DNA of 64,000 nt from Microvirga arsenatis (GCF_009910705.1 NZ_JAAAXJ010000002.1:496001-560000); one strand, 5' to 3'; counted from the stretch's first letter, positions 26,632 through 37,997 are shown. Program-made: numbers and translations. The notes: generated by a model from the letters alone, not told the origin.

Positions 26632-27981
26632 CTAACCTTTGAGAGGCACCAGCGAACCTCCCTGCGGCGAAATTGCCGCACCTCGTTCAAACGCATGACG
26701 CGGCCAAACGATCCGCGCGATGGCGCCCGAGGCCGGCGGAGCGGCGTTCGACAGGGTCAGCTCGGCGCCCGATCGCTCGATCAGCGTCTTGGCGATGAAG
26801 AGGCCGAGCCCCAGGCCTCCGCCCTCCTCGCTGTCCTCCGTGCGCTCGGCGGCGCTGCGGGTGGTCACATAGGGCTCGCCGACCCTGAGCAGGATATCGG
26901 GCGCGTAACCGGGGCCGTCATCCCGGATCTCGATGAAAACCTCGTGAGGAGACCAGCAGGCCTCCACCGTCACCTGGCTCTCGGCGAAGTCGGTGGCGTT
27001 GTCGAGGATGTTGGACAGGCCGTAGACCACCCCCGGATTGCGCCGGCACAGGGGCTCGGGACCGTTGCCCTTGGCGATCACCTTCACGTCGTAGCCCACC
27101 GCCCGCTGGGGCTCGACGATGTCCGCCACCAGGTGGCTCAGCGAAACTGTTTCGAGGAACTCGCCCTCGTCGCTCATGGAGGTGAGCTTCGTCAGGATCG
27201 TGCGGCAGCGCTCCACCTGCTCCTGCAGGAGCCTCAGGTCCTCGCCCACGGGCCCGTCCTTGGGCATGGAATGGCTCAGCTCCTTGGTGACCAGCGCGAT
27301 GGTGGCGAGCGGCGTTCCGAGTTCATGGGCTGCCGCCGCCGCCAGGCCGTCGAGCTGCGACAGGTGCTGCTCGCGGGCGAGCACCAGCTCCGTGGCGGCG
27401 AGCGCCTGGGCGAGCTGGCGGGCCTCCTCCGCCACGCGCCAGGCATAGATGCCGGTGAACGCGGTGCCGAGCAGGATCGCGGTCCAGATCCCGCTCACGT
27501 ACAGGAACGGCAGGGTGAAGCTCTGCCCCGGAAACCAGGGCAGCGGCCGATGGGCGAGCACCAGAAAGGTCGCGCATCCCACGGCCAGAAGGCCGAGGCC
27601 CAGGGTCCGCTCCGGCGTCAGGGCCGTGGCCGAGATCAGGACGGGCGCCAGGAACAGCATGGCGAAGGGGTTTTCGAGCCCGCCGGTCAGGTAGAGGAGT
27701 GCGGCGAGCTGCAGGATGTCGAAGGCAAGGAGCGCCGTGGCGACGTTGTCGCTGAGCCGGTGGCTCGCCGGATACTGGATGCGCAGCAGCAGGTTGACCC
27801 AGACCGAGGCGAAGATCACCAGAAGGCACAGGGCGAAGGGGAGGGGAAATCCGAGCCCGAAGCGGACCCCGATCACCGCTGCGGACTGCCCCGCGACGGC
27901 CAGCCACCGGAGGCGGACCAGGGTGTCCAGGCGCAGGTGCCGGGCGTGATGGGTCAGGCTCTTCGGTTCGATCCGGGACAT
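26632..27981 (-). CDS. actS: Redox sensor histidine kinase ActS (RegB/PrrB family)
   Basis: Membrane histidine kinase that reports quinone pool and redox state to ActR. The 449-residue product has about six membrane segments (residues 22-190), the family quinone-binding motif GGLENPF (100-106), the phosphorylated histidine H219 in AAHELGTPLAT and a cysteine at 259, exactly 40 residues later, matching the redox-active cysteine of RegB. The catalytic domain shows NILDNATDFA and GGGLGLGLFIAK. The start is taken at MSRIEPKSL (27981); a longer reading to 28068 has no family support. Confidence 0.94.
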   Translation of the reverse strand: MSRIEPKSLTHHARHLRLDTLVRLRWLAVAGQSAAVIGVRFGLGFPLPFALCLLVIFASVWVNLLLRIQYPASHRLSDNVATALLAFDILQLAALLYLTGGLENPFAMLFLAPVLISATALTPERTLGLGLLAVGCATFLVLAHRPLPWFPGQSFTLPFLYVSGIWTAILLGTAFTGIYAWRVAEEARQLAQALAATELVLAREQHLSQLDGLAAAAAHELGTPLATIALVTKELSHSMPKDGPVGEDLRLLQEQVERCRTILTKLTSMSDEGEFLETVSLSHLVADIVEPQRAVGYDVKVIAKGNGPEPLCRRNPGVVYGLSNILDNATDFAESQVTVEACWSPHEVFIEIRDDGPGYAPDILLRVGEPYVTTRSAAERTEDSEEGGGLGLGLFIAKTLIERSGAELTLSNAAPPASGAIARIVWPRHAFERGAAISPQGGSLVPLKG

Positions 27982-28131
27982 GCTGGACAGAATAGGGCCG
28001 GTGCCCCTTTCGCCAAGCAGCGCCCGCCGGCCTCTTTTCCTATCCGGAGCCCGATGAAGGCCGTGCAACCTTCAAGCAATGCTCCGAAACCAAAGTATGT
28101 CATCCGTTTTCGCGATGGACCGACAAGCTTG

Positions 28132-28159
28132 TTGCAATAAGCTCAAGGAACTTTAATCT
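28132..28159 (+). promoter_or_regulatory. Candidate promoter upstream of phaZ
   Basis: In an AT-rich patch unusual for the window, TTGCAA (28132-28137) is followed after 16 bases by TAATCT (28154-28159), about 70 bases before the depolymerase start. A second -10-like TAAAAT lies at 28160. Evidence is sequence only. Confidence 0.35.
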
Positions 28160-28229
28160 TAAAATTACGGTTGAGGATAAAGCCTACCGCATCGTGCGAG
28201 AACCAGGCGCCCGGCCTTTGGGGACACAG

Positions 28230-29492
28230 ATGAACCTTTCTTATGTTTGGTACGATACCGCACACTGGCTCTTGAGCCCCGCCCGTGCAGCCTCGGATTT
28301 CACAAAGCACTTCTTCGACAATCCCGGAAACCCGCTCACCAACACCCCCTACGCCCGGACCGTCTCCGCGGCCTGCGAATTGTTCGAGCGCACCACCCGC
28401 CGCTACGGCAAGCCCGCCTTCAACCTGCCCACCACCCGGATCGGCAACGAGACCGTGAGCGTGATGGAGCGCATCGTCTGGGAGCGCCCCTTCTGCCGGG
28501 TGGTCTCCTTCGAACGCACCCACCGCGCCGCCAAGAACCAGCCCAAGCTCCTCATCGTGGCTCCCATGTCCGGGCACTACGCCACGCTCCTGCGGGGCAC
28601 GGTGGAGACCTTCCTGCCCACCCATCAGGTGATGATCACGGACTGGGCCGATGCCCGCATGGTTCCCCTGGCGGAAGGCCGCTTCGACCTCGACGACTAC
28701 ATCGACTACATCAAGGCCATGTGCCGGGACCTCGGCCCGGACCTCCACCTGATGGCCGTGTGCCAGCCGGCGGTGCCGGTGATCGCGGCGGTGGCCCGCC
28801 TGGAGGCGGAGAACGATCCCTTCATCCCGCTCTCCATGACCCTCATGGGCGGCCCCATCGACACCCGCCGCTCGCCCACCGCCGTGAACCGGCTGGCCGA
28901 GGAGCGCGGCATCGAATGGTTCCGCCGCCACTGCATCACCAAGGTGCCCCCGTCCCATCCGGGCTTCTGGCGCGACGTGTATCCGGGCTTCCAGCAGCTC
29001 TCCGGCTTCATGGCCATGAACATCGACCGGCATCTCACCGCCCATTGGGAGATGTTCAACCACCTGGTGGAGGGCGACGGCGATTCGGCCGAGAAGCACC
29101 GGGAATTCTACGACGAGTACCTCGCCGTGATGGACCTGACCGCGGAGTTCTACCTCCAGACGGTCGAAAAGGTCTTCGTCAACCACGAGCTGCCCAAGGG
29201 CGAGATGATGCACCGGGACCAGCCGGTGGATCTCATGGCCATCCGGCGCTGCGCCATCATGGCGGTCGAGGGCGAGCGGGACGACATCTCGGGCGTGGGC
29301 CAGACCCTGGCCGCCCTCGAATTGACCCCCAACCTGTCCTCCGACAAGAAGCTCTATCACCTGCAGGCCGGGGTCGGTCACTATGGCGTCTTCAACGGCT
29401 CCCGGTTCCGGGCTGAAATCGCTCCTCGAATCGTTGAATTCATTGAGAATCACGCTCGAGAACCAGTCCGGAAGGCCGCGTCAAGAGCCTGA
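28230..29492 (+). CDS. phaZ: Intracellular polyhydroxyalkanoate depolymerase
   Basis: Hydrolyses stored polyhydroxybutyrate granules. The 420-residue product starts 'MNLSYVWYDTAHWLLSPARA', typical of the intracellular PhaZ family. The catalytic region contains 'APMSGHYATLLRGTVETFLP' and the nucleophile region 'LMAVCQPAVPV', where a cysteine replaces the usual serine, as known for PhaZa1. The C-terminal histidine lies in LQAGVGHYGVFNGSRF. The ATG at 28230 is preferred to a GTG 36 bases upstream. It points to PHB storage in this organism. Confidence 0.93.
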   Translation: MNLSYVWYDTAHWLLSPARAASDFTKHFFDNPGNPLTNTPYARTVSAACELFERTTRRYGKPAFNLPTTRIGNETVSVMERIVWERPFCRVVSFERTHRAAKNQPKLLIVAPMSGHYATLLRGTVETFLPTHQVMITDWADARMVPLAEGRFDLDDYIDYIKAMCRDLGPDLHLMAVCQPAVPVIAAVARLEAENDPFIPLSMTLMGGPIDTRRSPTAVNRLAEERGIEWFRRHCITKVPPSHPGFWRDVYPGFQQLSGFMAMNIDRHLTAHWEMFNHLVEGDGDSAEKHREFYDEYLAVMDLTAEFYLQTVEKVFVNHELPKGEMMHRDQPVDLMAIRRCAIMAVEGERDDISGVGQTLAALELTPNLSSDKKLYHLQAGVGHYGVFNGSRFRAEIAPRIVEFIENHAREPVRKAASRA

Positions 29493-29568
29493 TCCCGTTC
29501 TTGATACGTTCCTAGGAGCGGCAAACGGCTGCGCTGACAGAATCAGCGTGGCGGGGCAGATTGCGGAC

Positions 29569-30312
29569 ATGAAATCCGCCCTGTTCCGCCGCGTTCCTGC
29601 GGATCCGCCGCATCTCAAGGTCGTCCACGACGGCCAAACCTTCAAGGTGGCCCTCAAGCGCCGGCCGACGGCCAAGCGCATCACCCTGCGCGTCTCCAAC
29701 GCAACCGGCGAGGTCGTGCTCAGCATCCCCGAGCGCACCGATGTGGGCCTGGCCCAGAAATTCGCCGACAGCCACAGCCAGTGGATCGCCACCCGGCTCG
29801 CCCGGGTGCCCGAGCGCGTGCCCTTCGAGCCGGGCGCCCTCGTGCCCTTTCGCGGCGTGCCTCACCGGATCGTCCACTGGTCCACGATCCGCGGCGTGAC
29901 CCGGGCCACCCGCGGCAGCGCGGGCGAGCCGATCATTGCGGTGGCGGGCGAGGCCGCCCATGTGGCCCGCCGGGTGCGGGACTTCCTCGAGGCCGAGGCG
30001 CGGCGGGACTTCGCCGCCGCCGTCAGGAAACATACGGCCCAGCTCGGCGTCGCCGCCAAGCGCATCACCGTGCGCGACACCAAGAGCCGCTGGGGCTCCT
30101 GCTCGGCCAACGGGGCGCTCAACTTCTCCTGGCGGCTCATCATGGCCCCGCCCTTCGTTCTGGACTACCTCGCCGCCCACGAGGTCGCCCATCTGCGCGA
30201 GCTCAACCACTCCGCCCGGTTCTGGAAGCTCACCCACCAGCTCTGCCCCCGCACCGACGAGGCGGAGGCCTGGCTCAAGGCCTATGGCAGCGCCCTGCAC
30301 CGGATCGGCTGA
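29569..30312 (+). CDS. YgjP-like zinc metallopeptidase (DUF45/M48-like)
   Basis: Predicted zinc metalloprotease of 247 residues. The gluzincin-type motif HEVAHL (HExxH) lies in '[20 protein letters not shown]' with a third histidine ligand NH.S. a few residues later. The preceding '[24 protein letters not shown]' is diagnostic for the YgjP/DUF45 family. No signal peptide is seen, so it should be cytoplasmic. The start at ATG 29569 ([10 protein letters not shown]) is a choice; the frame is open upstream into the phaZ end. Confidence 0.86.
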   Translation: MKSALFRRVPADPPHLKVVHDGQTFKVALKRRPTAKRITLRVSNATGEVVLSIPERTDVGLAQKFADSHSQWIATRLARVPERVPFEPGALVPFRGVPHRIVHWSTIRGVTRATRGSAGEPIIAVAGEAAHVARRVRDFLEAEARRDFAAAVRKHTAQLGVAAKRITVRDTKSRWGSCSANGALNFSWRLIMAPPFVLDYLAAHEVAHLRELNHSARFWKLTHQLCPRTDEAEAWLKAYGSALHRIG

Positions 30313-30458
30313 CGGATCCCGACCGCATGCAGCCCGGGAGCGACGCCGGGCTGCGGAACAACGTTTGGGCCAAACGGCCGCTATTCTCTTGCGCGAGCAA
30401 AAGGCTTAAAAGGGCGCTCGACCATCACCGCCCGATTTCCAGCAGACAGGCCGATCTC

Positions 30459-31817
<1,359 letters not shown>

Positions 31818-31886
31818 ATCCTGGCCCGACGAGGCCCCATATCCGTCCGTCGCAGCCCCTGCGGCGGATCATCAGAGGAGAGGCAT

Positions 31887-32975
31887 TTGAGCCCAGCGGA
31901 CAACGCAGCCGCACGAGCCCAGAAGGGACGCAACCCCGGCGGCCCGCATCCCGGCGTCGTCGAGGAGGCGGAAATCATCCTCACCTTCGAGGACAACCGC
32001 CTCGCCAGCCTCGTCTTCGGGCAATACGACCAGAACCTCGCCCATCTGGAGCGGCGCCTCGACGTGACCGCCATCGCCAACGGCAACCGGGTCACCGTGA
32101 AGGGCACGCCGGAGGCCTCCGAGCTGGCGCGCCGGGTGCTGGAAGGGCTCTACGACCGCGCCCGCGGGGGCGGGGCCCTGGGGCCGGGCGACGTGGACGG
32201 CGCCATCCAGGAGAGCACGCTCCAGGGCAGCCTCTTTCCCGCCGAGGAGCAGCCGGCGGCGCCCGGGCTCACCGCCTTCGACCAGATCTCCACGCGCCGG
32301 CGCGGGCCGGTGCGGGCCCGCAACGCCTCGCAGAACGCCTATATCAAGGCCCTGAAGACGAACGAGCTCGTCTTCGCCGAAGGCCCCGCCGGCACCGGCA
32401 AGACCTGGCTGGCCGTGGGCTATGCGGTCTCGCTCCTCGAGGCGGGGCAGGTGGACCGCCTGATCATCTCGCGGCCTGCAGTGGAAGCGGGCGAGCGCCT
32501 CGGCTTCCTGCCCGGCGACATGCGCGAGAAGGTCGATCCTTACCTCCGCCCGATCTACGACGCGCTCTACGACTTCATGGAGGCCCGGCACGTGGACCGG
32601 GGCCTGCAGACCGGCATGATCGAGATCGCGCCGCTGGCCTTCATGCGCGGGCGCACGCTCACCAACGCCCTGGTGCTCCTCGACGAGGCCCAGAACACCA
32701 CCACCATGCAGATGAAGATGTTTCTGACCCGCCTCGGCGAGGGCTCGCGGATGATCATCACCGGCGACCCGACGCAGATCGACCTGCCGCCGGGCCAGAA
32801 ATCCGGGCTCGTCGAGGCGGTGCGCGTGCTGCAGGGGGTCGAGGGCATCGCCCGCGTGACCTTCAAGGAGGCGGACGTGGTGCGCCACGACCTGGTGCGC
32901 CGCATCGTGACCGCCTACGAGAAGGCGGCGCGGGAGGCCCCGCCGGAGCAGCCCCGTCAGGACCGCCGGCCGTGA
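31887..32975 (+). CDS. PhoH-like ATPase (YbeZ type), TTG start
   Basis: P-loop ATPase partner of the rRNA-processing enzyme YbeY. The 362-residue product has an N-terminal RNA-binding KH-like domain (residues about 25-95) and a PhoH domain with Walker A EGPAGTGKTWLA, Walker B VLLDEAQNTT and sensor GDPTQIDLP. The start appears to be TTG 31887, since AGAGGAGAGG sits just upstream and no suitable ATG or GTG is near. The stop overlaps ybeY (GTGA), as in many alphaproteobacteria. Confidence 0.92.
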   Translation: MSPADNAAARAQKGRNPGGPHPGVVEEAEIILTFEDNRLASLVFGQYDQNLAHLERRLDVTAIANGNRVTVKGTPEASELARRVLEGLYDRARGGGALGPGDVDGAIQESTLQGSLFPAEEQPAAPGLTAFDQISTRRRGPVRARNASQNAYIKALKTNELVFAEGPAGTGKTWLAVGYAVSLLEAGQVDRLIISRPAVEAGERLGFLPGDMREKVDPYLRPIYDALYDFMEARHVDRGLQTGMIEIAPLAFMRGRTLTNALVLLDEAQNTTTMQMKMFLTRLGEGSRMIITGDPTQIDLPPGQKSGLVEAVRVLQGVEGIARVTFKEADVVRHDLVRRIVTAYEKAAREAPPEQPRQDRRP

Positions 32976-33448
32976 TCGAGCTCGACATCATAATCGAGGC
33001 GGACGGCTGGAGCCGCCTCGCGGACGCGGAGGCCCTGGCGCAGAGGGCGGCGGCGGCGGCGCTCGCCGTCTCCGACGCGGCGGGGGGTGCTTTCGAGGCG
33101 AGCGTCATGCTCACGGACGACGCCCGGATCCGGGAGCTGAACCGCACCTGGCGGGGCAAGGACAAGCCCACCAACGTGCTCTCCTTCCCGGCTCCCGAGC
33201 AGCCCGGCGCGGCGGGCCCTCGCCATCTGGGCGATATTGCCTTAGCCTATGAAACGCTGGTGCGCGAATCCGAGGAGGAATCCAAGGAGCTTGCGCATCA
33301 TTTTGCCCATTTGATCGTCCATGGAATCCTGCATCTCCTCGGCTACGACCACGAGGTCGAGGAGGAGGCGGAAGAAATGGAAGGTCTCGAAGTCAAGGCG
33401 CTTGCCGCTCTCGGCATCGCCGATCCCTATCGCGATTTGGCAGCATGA
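32972..33448 (+). CDS. ybeY: Endoribonuclease YbeY
   Basis: Single-strand-specific zinc endoribonuclease for 16S rRNA 3' maturation and 70S quality control. The 158-residue product has the UPF0054 motif HLIVHGILHLLGYDHE (three histidine ligands) and 'LNRTWRGKDKPTNVLSFP'. The GTG start overlaps the phoH-like stop by four bases. It is followed by the corC-like gene after 19 bases, which suggests one transcript. Confidence 0.96.
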   Translation: MIELDIIIEADGWSRLADAEALAQRAAAAALAVSDAAGGAFEASVMLTDDARIRELNRTWRGKDKPTNVLSFPAPEQPGAAGPRHLGDIALAYETLVRESEEESKELAHHFAHLIVHGILHLLGYDHEVEEEAEEMEGLEVKALAALGIADPYRDLAA

Positions 33449-33467
33449 AGGGCTGACACCCCACGCT

Positions 33468-34502
33468 ATGAACGAAGATCGAAGTCGCAGCGACCGCCCC
33501 GTCCGAACCCTCACGGAAACCGACGAGACACGCGACCACTGGTACGACCGGGTCCTGGTCCGGCTCGGCCTGAAGCCCCGCGAATCCATCCGCCACGATC
33601 TCGAGGACGCCCTCGAGGAGGCGGTGGAGGACACGGATTTCTCGCCCCAGGAGCGGGCGATGCTCAAGAACGTGCTCTCCTTCCACCGCATCCGGGTGGA
33701 GGACGTGATGGTGCCCCGCGCCGACATCGTGGCGGTCGCGTCCGAGACCAATCTCGGCGAGCTCCTGAGCCTGTTCCGCACCGCCGGCCACTCGCGCCTG
33801 CCGGTCTACGGCGAGACCCTGGACGATCCCAAGGGCATGGTCCACATCCGGGACTTCCTCGACTTCATCGCCATGCGCGCCGACAGCGGCGCCACCGAGG
33901 CGGGCGCCGGCGACGAGACCCGTCCGCCGAGCCTCGGCCAGATCGACCTTTCGATGACGCTGGCAGAAGCCAACATCCTGCGACCGGTGCTCTTCGTGCC
34001 GCGCTCCATGCCGGCCATCGACCTCCTGGTGCGGATGCAGGCGACGCGCACCCACATGGCCCTCGTGATCGACGAGTACGGCGGCACCGACGGCCTCGTC
34101 TCCATCGAGGACCTCGTGGAGATGGTGGTGGGCGACATCGAGGACGAGCACGACGAGGACGAGGGCGTCACCATCGCGGCCGCCGCCGACGGCACCTACA
34201 TCGCCGATGCCCGCGCCAGCCTCGACGAGGTCAAGGAGACGCTCGGCGTCGATCTCACCGAGGAGGAGGGCGCCGAGGACATCGACACGATCGGCGGCTT
34301 CATCGCGACGCTGGCCGGCCGCGTGCCCTCCCGCAGCGAGGTGATCGTGGGTCCTGCGGGCCTCGAGTTCGAGGTGCTCGATGCGGATCCGCGGCGGGTG
34401 AAGAAGCTGCGCATCCACCGCCGCACCCCGGCGACGTCGGAGGTGGAAATCAGCGAGGGCCGGCCGCTCGCCCCGCGCTCCCAAAGCGCCGCGGCGGAAT
34501 GA
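33468..34502 (+). CDS. CBS/CorC-domain protein (hemolysin C / CorC-like)
   Basis: The 344-residue product has two CBS domains ('[18 protein letters not shown]' at about 75 and '[31 protein letters not shown]', split here) and a C-terminal CorC/HlyC transporter-associated domain (about 245-325). It lacks the DUF21 membrane domain, so it is the CorC type, proposed to assist Mg/Co efflux or membrane-linked regulation. ATG 33468 follows the ybeY stop by 19 bases, and its stop overlaps lnt (ATGA). Confidence 0.88.
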   Translation: MNEDRSRSDRPVRTLTETDETRDHWYDRVLVRLGLKPRESIRHDLEDALEEAVEDTDFSPQERAMLKNVLSFHRIRVEDVMVPRADIVAVASETNLGELLSLFRTAGHSRLPVYGETLDDPKGMVHIRDFLDFIAMRADSGATEAGAGDETRPPSLGQIDLSMTLAEANILRPVLFVPRSMPAIDLLVRMQATRTHMALVIDEYGGTDGLVSIEDLVEMVVGDIEDEHDEDEGVTIAAAADGTYIADARASLDEVKETLGVDLTEEEGAEDIDTIGGFIATLAGRVPSRSEVIVGPAGLEFEVLDADPRRVKKLRIHRRTPATSEVEISEGRPLAPRSQSAAAE

Positions 34503-36097
34503 GCCCTCTGGCGAAACGGGCCATCCTCCTGCGGGGATGGCGCCGGTGGCTTGCGGCCTTCGCGGCCGGGGCGGTGGGCGCCCTGGCCATGCCGCCCTTC
34601 GGTTTCCTGCCCGCGCTCGTCCTCTCGCTCGTTCCCGCGATCTGGCTCCTCGATGGAACCGCCATCGAGGGCGCCTCCCGCTGGGGGGCGCTCAGGGCCG
34701 CCGCGCTCGTCGGCTGGTTCTGGGGCTTCGGCTATTTCGTTGCCGGGCTGTGGTGGCTCGGCGCCGCCTTCCTCGTGGAGGCGGACCTTTTCGCCTGGGC
34801 CATGCCCTTCGGGGTGCTGGGCCTGCCGGCGCTCCTCGCCTTCTTTCCCGCCTTCGGCTTTGCGCTCGCCCGCCTGCTCTGGCTGCGGGACGACCGGCGC
34901 ATCCTGGCCTTCGCGTTCGGGATGACGATTGCCGAATGGCTGCGGGGCCATCTCTTCACCGGCTTTCCCTGGAACAGCCCGGGCATGGCCCTTGGCCAGA
35001 GCCTCTGGCTGATGCAGTCGGCCTCGCTCGTGGGCCTCTATGGCCTGACCTTCGCGAGCCTGTGCATCGGGGCGGCGCCGGCCGTGCTGCTCACGGGGCG
35101 GACCGCCCGCGGCCGCTGGCTCGCCCCGGGCCTGGCGGCGCTGGTTCTGCTCGCCATGGCGCTCTTCGGCCTGTGGCGCGTGCCCGCCGAGGCCTCGGCC
35201 ACGGTTCCGGACGTGCGCCTGCGCATCATGCAGCCCAACCTGCCCCAGGACGCCAAGTTCAACCCGCGCAACCGCGAGCCGATCATGCGGCACTACCTCA
35301 CCCTGAGCGCGAGCCGGGGAGGGAGCGGCGGCGCGGCGCCAACCCACATCCTCTGGCCGGAATCGGCCTTTCCCTTCCTGCTTCACCGCGACCCGGCCTC
35401 GCTCGCGCAGATCGCCGCCCTGCTTGAGCCCGGCTCCGTGCTGATCACCGGCGCCGCGCGCATGGACGAGCCCCTGCCGGGCGAGGCGGCGGGCAAGTTC
35501 TACAACGCGATCCAGGTGATCGACGACCGGGGCACCATCCTGAGCTCCTACGACAAGGTGCACCTGGTGCCCTTCGGCGAGTACGTGCCCCGGTTCCTCG
35601 ATGCGCTGATCCGGGCCGTGGGCCTGCGCCAGTTCGTGCACATCCCGGGCGGCTTCGAGCCGGGCGAGCGGCGGGCCGCCCTGGCCGTGCCGGGCCTCCC
35701 GCCGGCAGCCGCCACGATCTGCTACGAGGCGATCTTCCCCGGCGGGATCCTGGGCGACGGGCCGCGTCCGAGCCTCATCCTGAACGTGACCAACGATGCC
35801 TGGTTCGGGCGGACCCCGGGCCCCCATCAGCACTTCGCGCAGGCGCGTCTGCGTGCCGTAGAGGAAGGCCTGCCTCTGGTGCGCGCCGCCAATACCGGAA
35901 TCTCGGCCGTGGTCGATCCGTTCGGCCGGATCACAGGTCAAATTCCATTAGGGGTTGAGGGCGCTATGGATGCTTCTCTTCCGGTTGCGCAGCCTGCAAC
36001 TCTTTATAGTCATTCCGGCAGGTTTTCTTTGACGGCCACGCTTGTGATCTGCTTAATGATCCTGGTCGTACGTCGTGGGCGCCAATCGCGTTTTTAG
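34499..36097 (+). CDS. lnt: Apolipoprotein N-acyltransferase Lnt
   Basis: Inner-membrane enzyme that adds the third acyl chain to lipoproteins. The 532-residue product has about six N-terminal membrane segments (to residue 215), a periplasmic nitrilase-like domain (about 230-490) and one C-terminal membrane segment. The nitrilase-type triad is visible: Glu in WPESAFPF, Lys in YDKVHLVPFGEYVP and Cys in ICYEAIFPG. The start overlaps the corC-like stop (ATGA). Length and order are typical. Confidence 0.95.
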   Translation: MSPLAKRAILLRGWRRWLAAFAAGAVGALAMPPFGFLPALVLSLVPAIWLLDGTAIEGASRWGALRAAALVGWFWGFGYFVAGLWWLGAAFLVEADLFAWAMPFGVLGLPALLAFFPAFGFALARLLWLRDDRRILAFAFGMTIAEWLRGHLFTGFPWNSPGMALGQSLWLMQSASLVGLYGLTFASLCIGAAPAVLLTGRTARGRWLAPGLAALVLLAMALFGLWRVPAEASATVPDVRLRIMQPNLPQDAKFNPRNREPIMRHYLTLSASRGGSGGAAPTHILWPESAFPFLLHRDPASLAQIAALLEPGSVLITGAARMDEPLPGEAAGKFYNAIQVIDDRGTILSSYDKVHLVPFGEYVPRFLDALIRAVGLRQFVHIPGGFEPGERRAALAVPGLPPAAATICYEAIFPGGILGDGPRPSLILNVTNDAWFGRTPGPHQHFAQARLRAVEEGLPLVRAANTGISAVVDPFGRITGQIPLGVEGAMDASLPVAQPATLYSHSGRFSLTATLVICLMILVVRRGRQSRF

Positions 36098-36150
36098 CAA
36101 ATATACCATGCCCTTACGTTGCGTCGGAATTTGTCAGGAAGCGGGGCTCC

Positions 36151-36555
36151 ATGAAGAAGTCGACCGGCTCGATCGATAGGGAAATCGGAAGCAGGGTGCG
36201 CATGCGCCGCGTTTCGATTGGCATGAGCCAAGAAAAGCTTGGCGATATGCTTGGCCTTACCTTCCAGCAGGTCCAGAAATACGAAAAGGGGATGAACCGG
36301 ATCAGCGTGGCGCGTCTCGTGGAGATCGCCAAGATCCTCGGCGTCGACATCCACTTCTTCTTCAACGGCATCAAGTCCGGCGCAGGCTTCGCCGAGGAAG
36401 GCGCCCCTCCCTACGTGGCCGACGTCATGTCGACCCCGGAGGGCCTGCAGCTCGTGCGCAACTTCACCAGCATCAAGAGTTCCAAGGTCCGCAAGAGCAT
36501 CGTTCAGCTCGTCGCCTCGCTCGCCGCCCAGGAGGAGGCGGAGCGTTCGTCATAA
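36151..36555 (+). CDS. XRE-family transcriptional regulator
   Basis: A 134-residue protein with an N-terminal Cro/C1-type helix-turn-helix (residues 11-67: RVRMRRVSIGMSQEKLGDML then LTFQQVQKYEKGMNRISVARLVEIA) and a short C-terminal region. It resembles the small XRE regulators that lie before metK in many alphaproteobacteria. It lies between lnt and metK, in the same direction; whether it regulates metK is untested. ATG 36151 is preceded by GGGGCTCC-type bases rather than a strong ribosome-binding site. Confidence 0.88.
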   Translation: MKKSTGSIDREIGSRVRMRRVSIGMSQEKLGDMLGLTFQQVQKYEKGMNRISVARLVEIAKILGVDIHFFFNGIKSGAGFAEEGAPPYVADVMSTPEGLQLVRNFTSIKSSKVRKSIVQLVASLAAQEEAERSS

Positions 36556-36663
36556 CAAACACGTTCGCTTGACCTTTCCGCCTCCCTGCGGCATGAGCAT
36601 GGACCCAGAGCCCGGGTTACGTGCCGGGGATTGGCTGAATCTCTCTTCATAGGACTATCTGCT

Positions 36664-37842
36664 GTGCGGCGGTCGAGCTATCTTTTCACGAGCGAGTCGG
36701 TGTCCGAGGGGCATCCGGACAAGGTCTGCGACCGGATCTCCGATGCCGTCGTCGACGCCTACCTGGCCGCCGAGCCGGAGGCCCGCGTGGCCTGCGAGAC
36801 GCTCGCCACCACCAACCGCGTCGTCATCGCCGGCGAGGTGCGCGGCCCCGATTCCATCACCAAGGACAAGGTGATCGAGCTCGCCCGCGATGCCATCAAG
36901 GATATCGGCTACGAGCAGGACGGCTTCCACTGGAAGAACGCCGACATCGCGGTCTATCTCCACGCCCAGTCGGCGCATATCGCTCAGGGCGTCGACGCCT
37001 CCGGCAACAAGGACGAGGGCGCGGGCGACCAGGGCATCATGTTCGGCTATGCCTGCAACGAGACGCCCGAGCTGATGCCGGCGCCGATCTACTACGCCCA
37101 CAAGATCCTCGAGAACCTCACCGCCGCCCGTAAAGGGAAGGTGGGCGACGCCGCCAAGCTCGGCCCGGATGCCAAGAGCCAGGTCACGGTGCGCTACGAG
37201 AACGGCCGGCCGGTGGCCGCCACCCAGATCGTGCTCTCGACCCAGCACCTGGACGAGAACCTCTCCTCGGACGACGTGCGCGCCATCGTCGAGCCCACCA
37301 TCCGTCAGACCCTGCCCGAGGGCTGGATCTCGCCCGACACCATCTGGCACGTGAATCCCACCGGCAAGTTCGTGATCGGCGGACCGGACGGCGATTGCGG
37401 GCTGACCGGCCGCAAGATCATCGTCGACACCTATGGCGGCGCGGCTCCCCATGGCGGCGGCGCCTTCTCCGGCAAGGACCCCACCAAGGTGGACCGCTCG
37501 GCGGCCTATGCCGCGCGCTACCTCGCCAAGAACGTGGTGGCAGCGGGCCTCGCCGACAACTGCACCCTGCAGCTCTCCTACGCCATCGGCGTGGCCAAGC
37601 CCCTGTCGATCTACGTGGACCTCCACGGCACCGGCAAGGTGGACGAGGGCAAGCTCGAGGCGGTGCTCATGGACGTCATGGACCTCTCGCCCCGCGGCAT
37701 CCGCACGCATCTGGGCCTCAACAAGCCGATCTACGCCCGCACCGCGGCCTATGGCCATTTCGGCCGCAAGCCCGATGCGGATGGCGGCTTCTCCTGGGAG
37801 CGCACGGACCTCGCCGACCGCCTCAAGGCGGCGTTCCGCTAA
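36664..37842 (+). CDS. metK: S-adenosylmethionine synthetase MetK
   Basis: Makes S-adenosylmethionine from methionine and ATP. The 392-residue product starts with '[18 protein letters not shown]', has [12 protein letters not shown] (ATP-binding signature), [22 protein letters not shown] (P-loop-like signature, split over 20 here as [10 protein letters not shown] and [10 protein letters not shown]) and a normal C-terminus. I chose GTG 36664, which gives the family-typical short N-terminus; a TTG at 36631 would add 11 residues. SAM made here also feeds MiaB and TrmB, encoded nearby. Confidence 0.96.
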   Translation: MRRSSYLFTSESVSEGHPDKVCDRISDAVVDAYLAAEPEARVACETLATTNRVVIAGEVRGPDSITKDKVIELARDAIKDIGYEQDGFHWKNADIAVYLHAQSAHIAQGVDASGNKDEGAGDQGIMFGYACNETPELMPAPIYYAHKILENLTAARKGKVGDAAKLGPDAKSQVTVRYENGRPVAATQIVLSTQHLDENLSSDDVRAIVEPTIRQTLPEGWISPDTIWHVNPTGKFVIGGPDGDCGLTGRKIIVDTYGGAAPHGGGAFSGKDPTKVDRSAAYAARYLAKNVVAAGLADNCTLQLSYAIGVAKPLSIYVDLHGTGKVDEGKLEAVLMDVMDLSPRGIRTHLGLNKPIYARTAAYGHFGRKPDADGGFSWERTDLADRLKAAFR

Positions 37843-37895
37843 GAGCCGCTTCGGCGGGCCGAATGCAATTCGGCGCTCCTGTAATCCGACGCAAA

Positions 37896-37927
37896 GAGCC
37901 GGTTCCCCGTAAGGAGAATCGGCTCTC
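37896..37927 (+). terminator. Hairpin after metK
   Basis: AGAGCCGGTTC-type left arm and GAATCGGCTCT-type right arm pair with minor mismatch around a short loop. There is no T-tract, so it may be a weak or Rho-assisted end, or an mRNA-stabilising stem between metK and trmB. Confidence 0.4.
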
Positions 37928-37997
37928 AATGCATCAGCCGACGTGATGAGCACCGGCCATTCGAGCAGATCGTGCTGACTTGAGGAGCATTTGTCCC

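Noticed and set aside
36556-36663. SAM-II or SAM/SAH riboswitch before metK
   Set aside because: The conserved bases of those classes are not visible; only a generic hairpin is seen, kept as a low-score finding.
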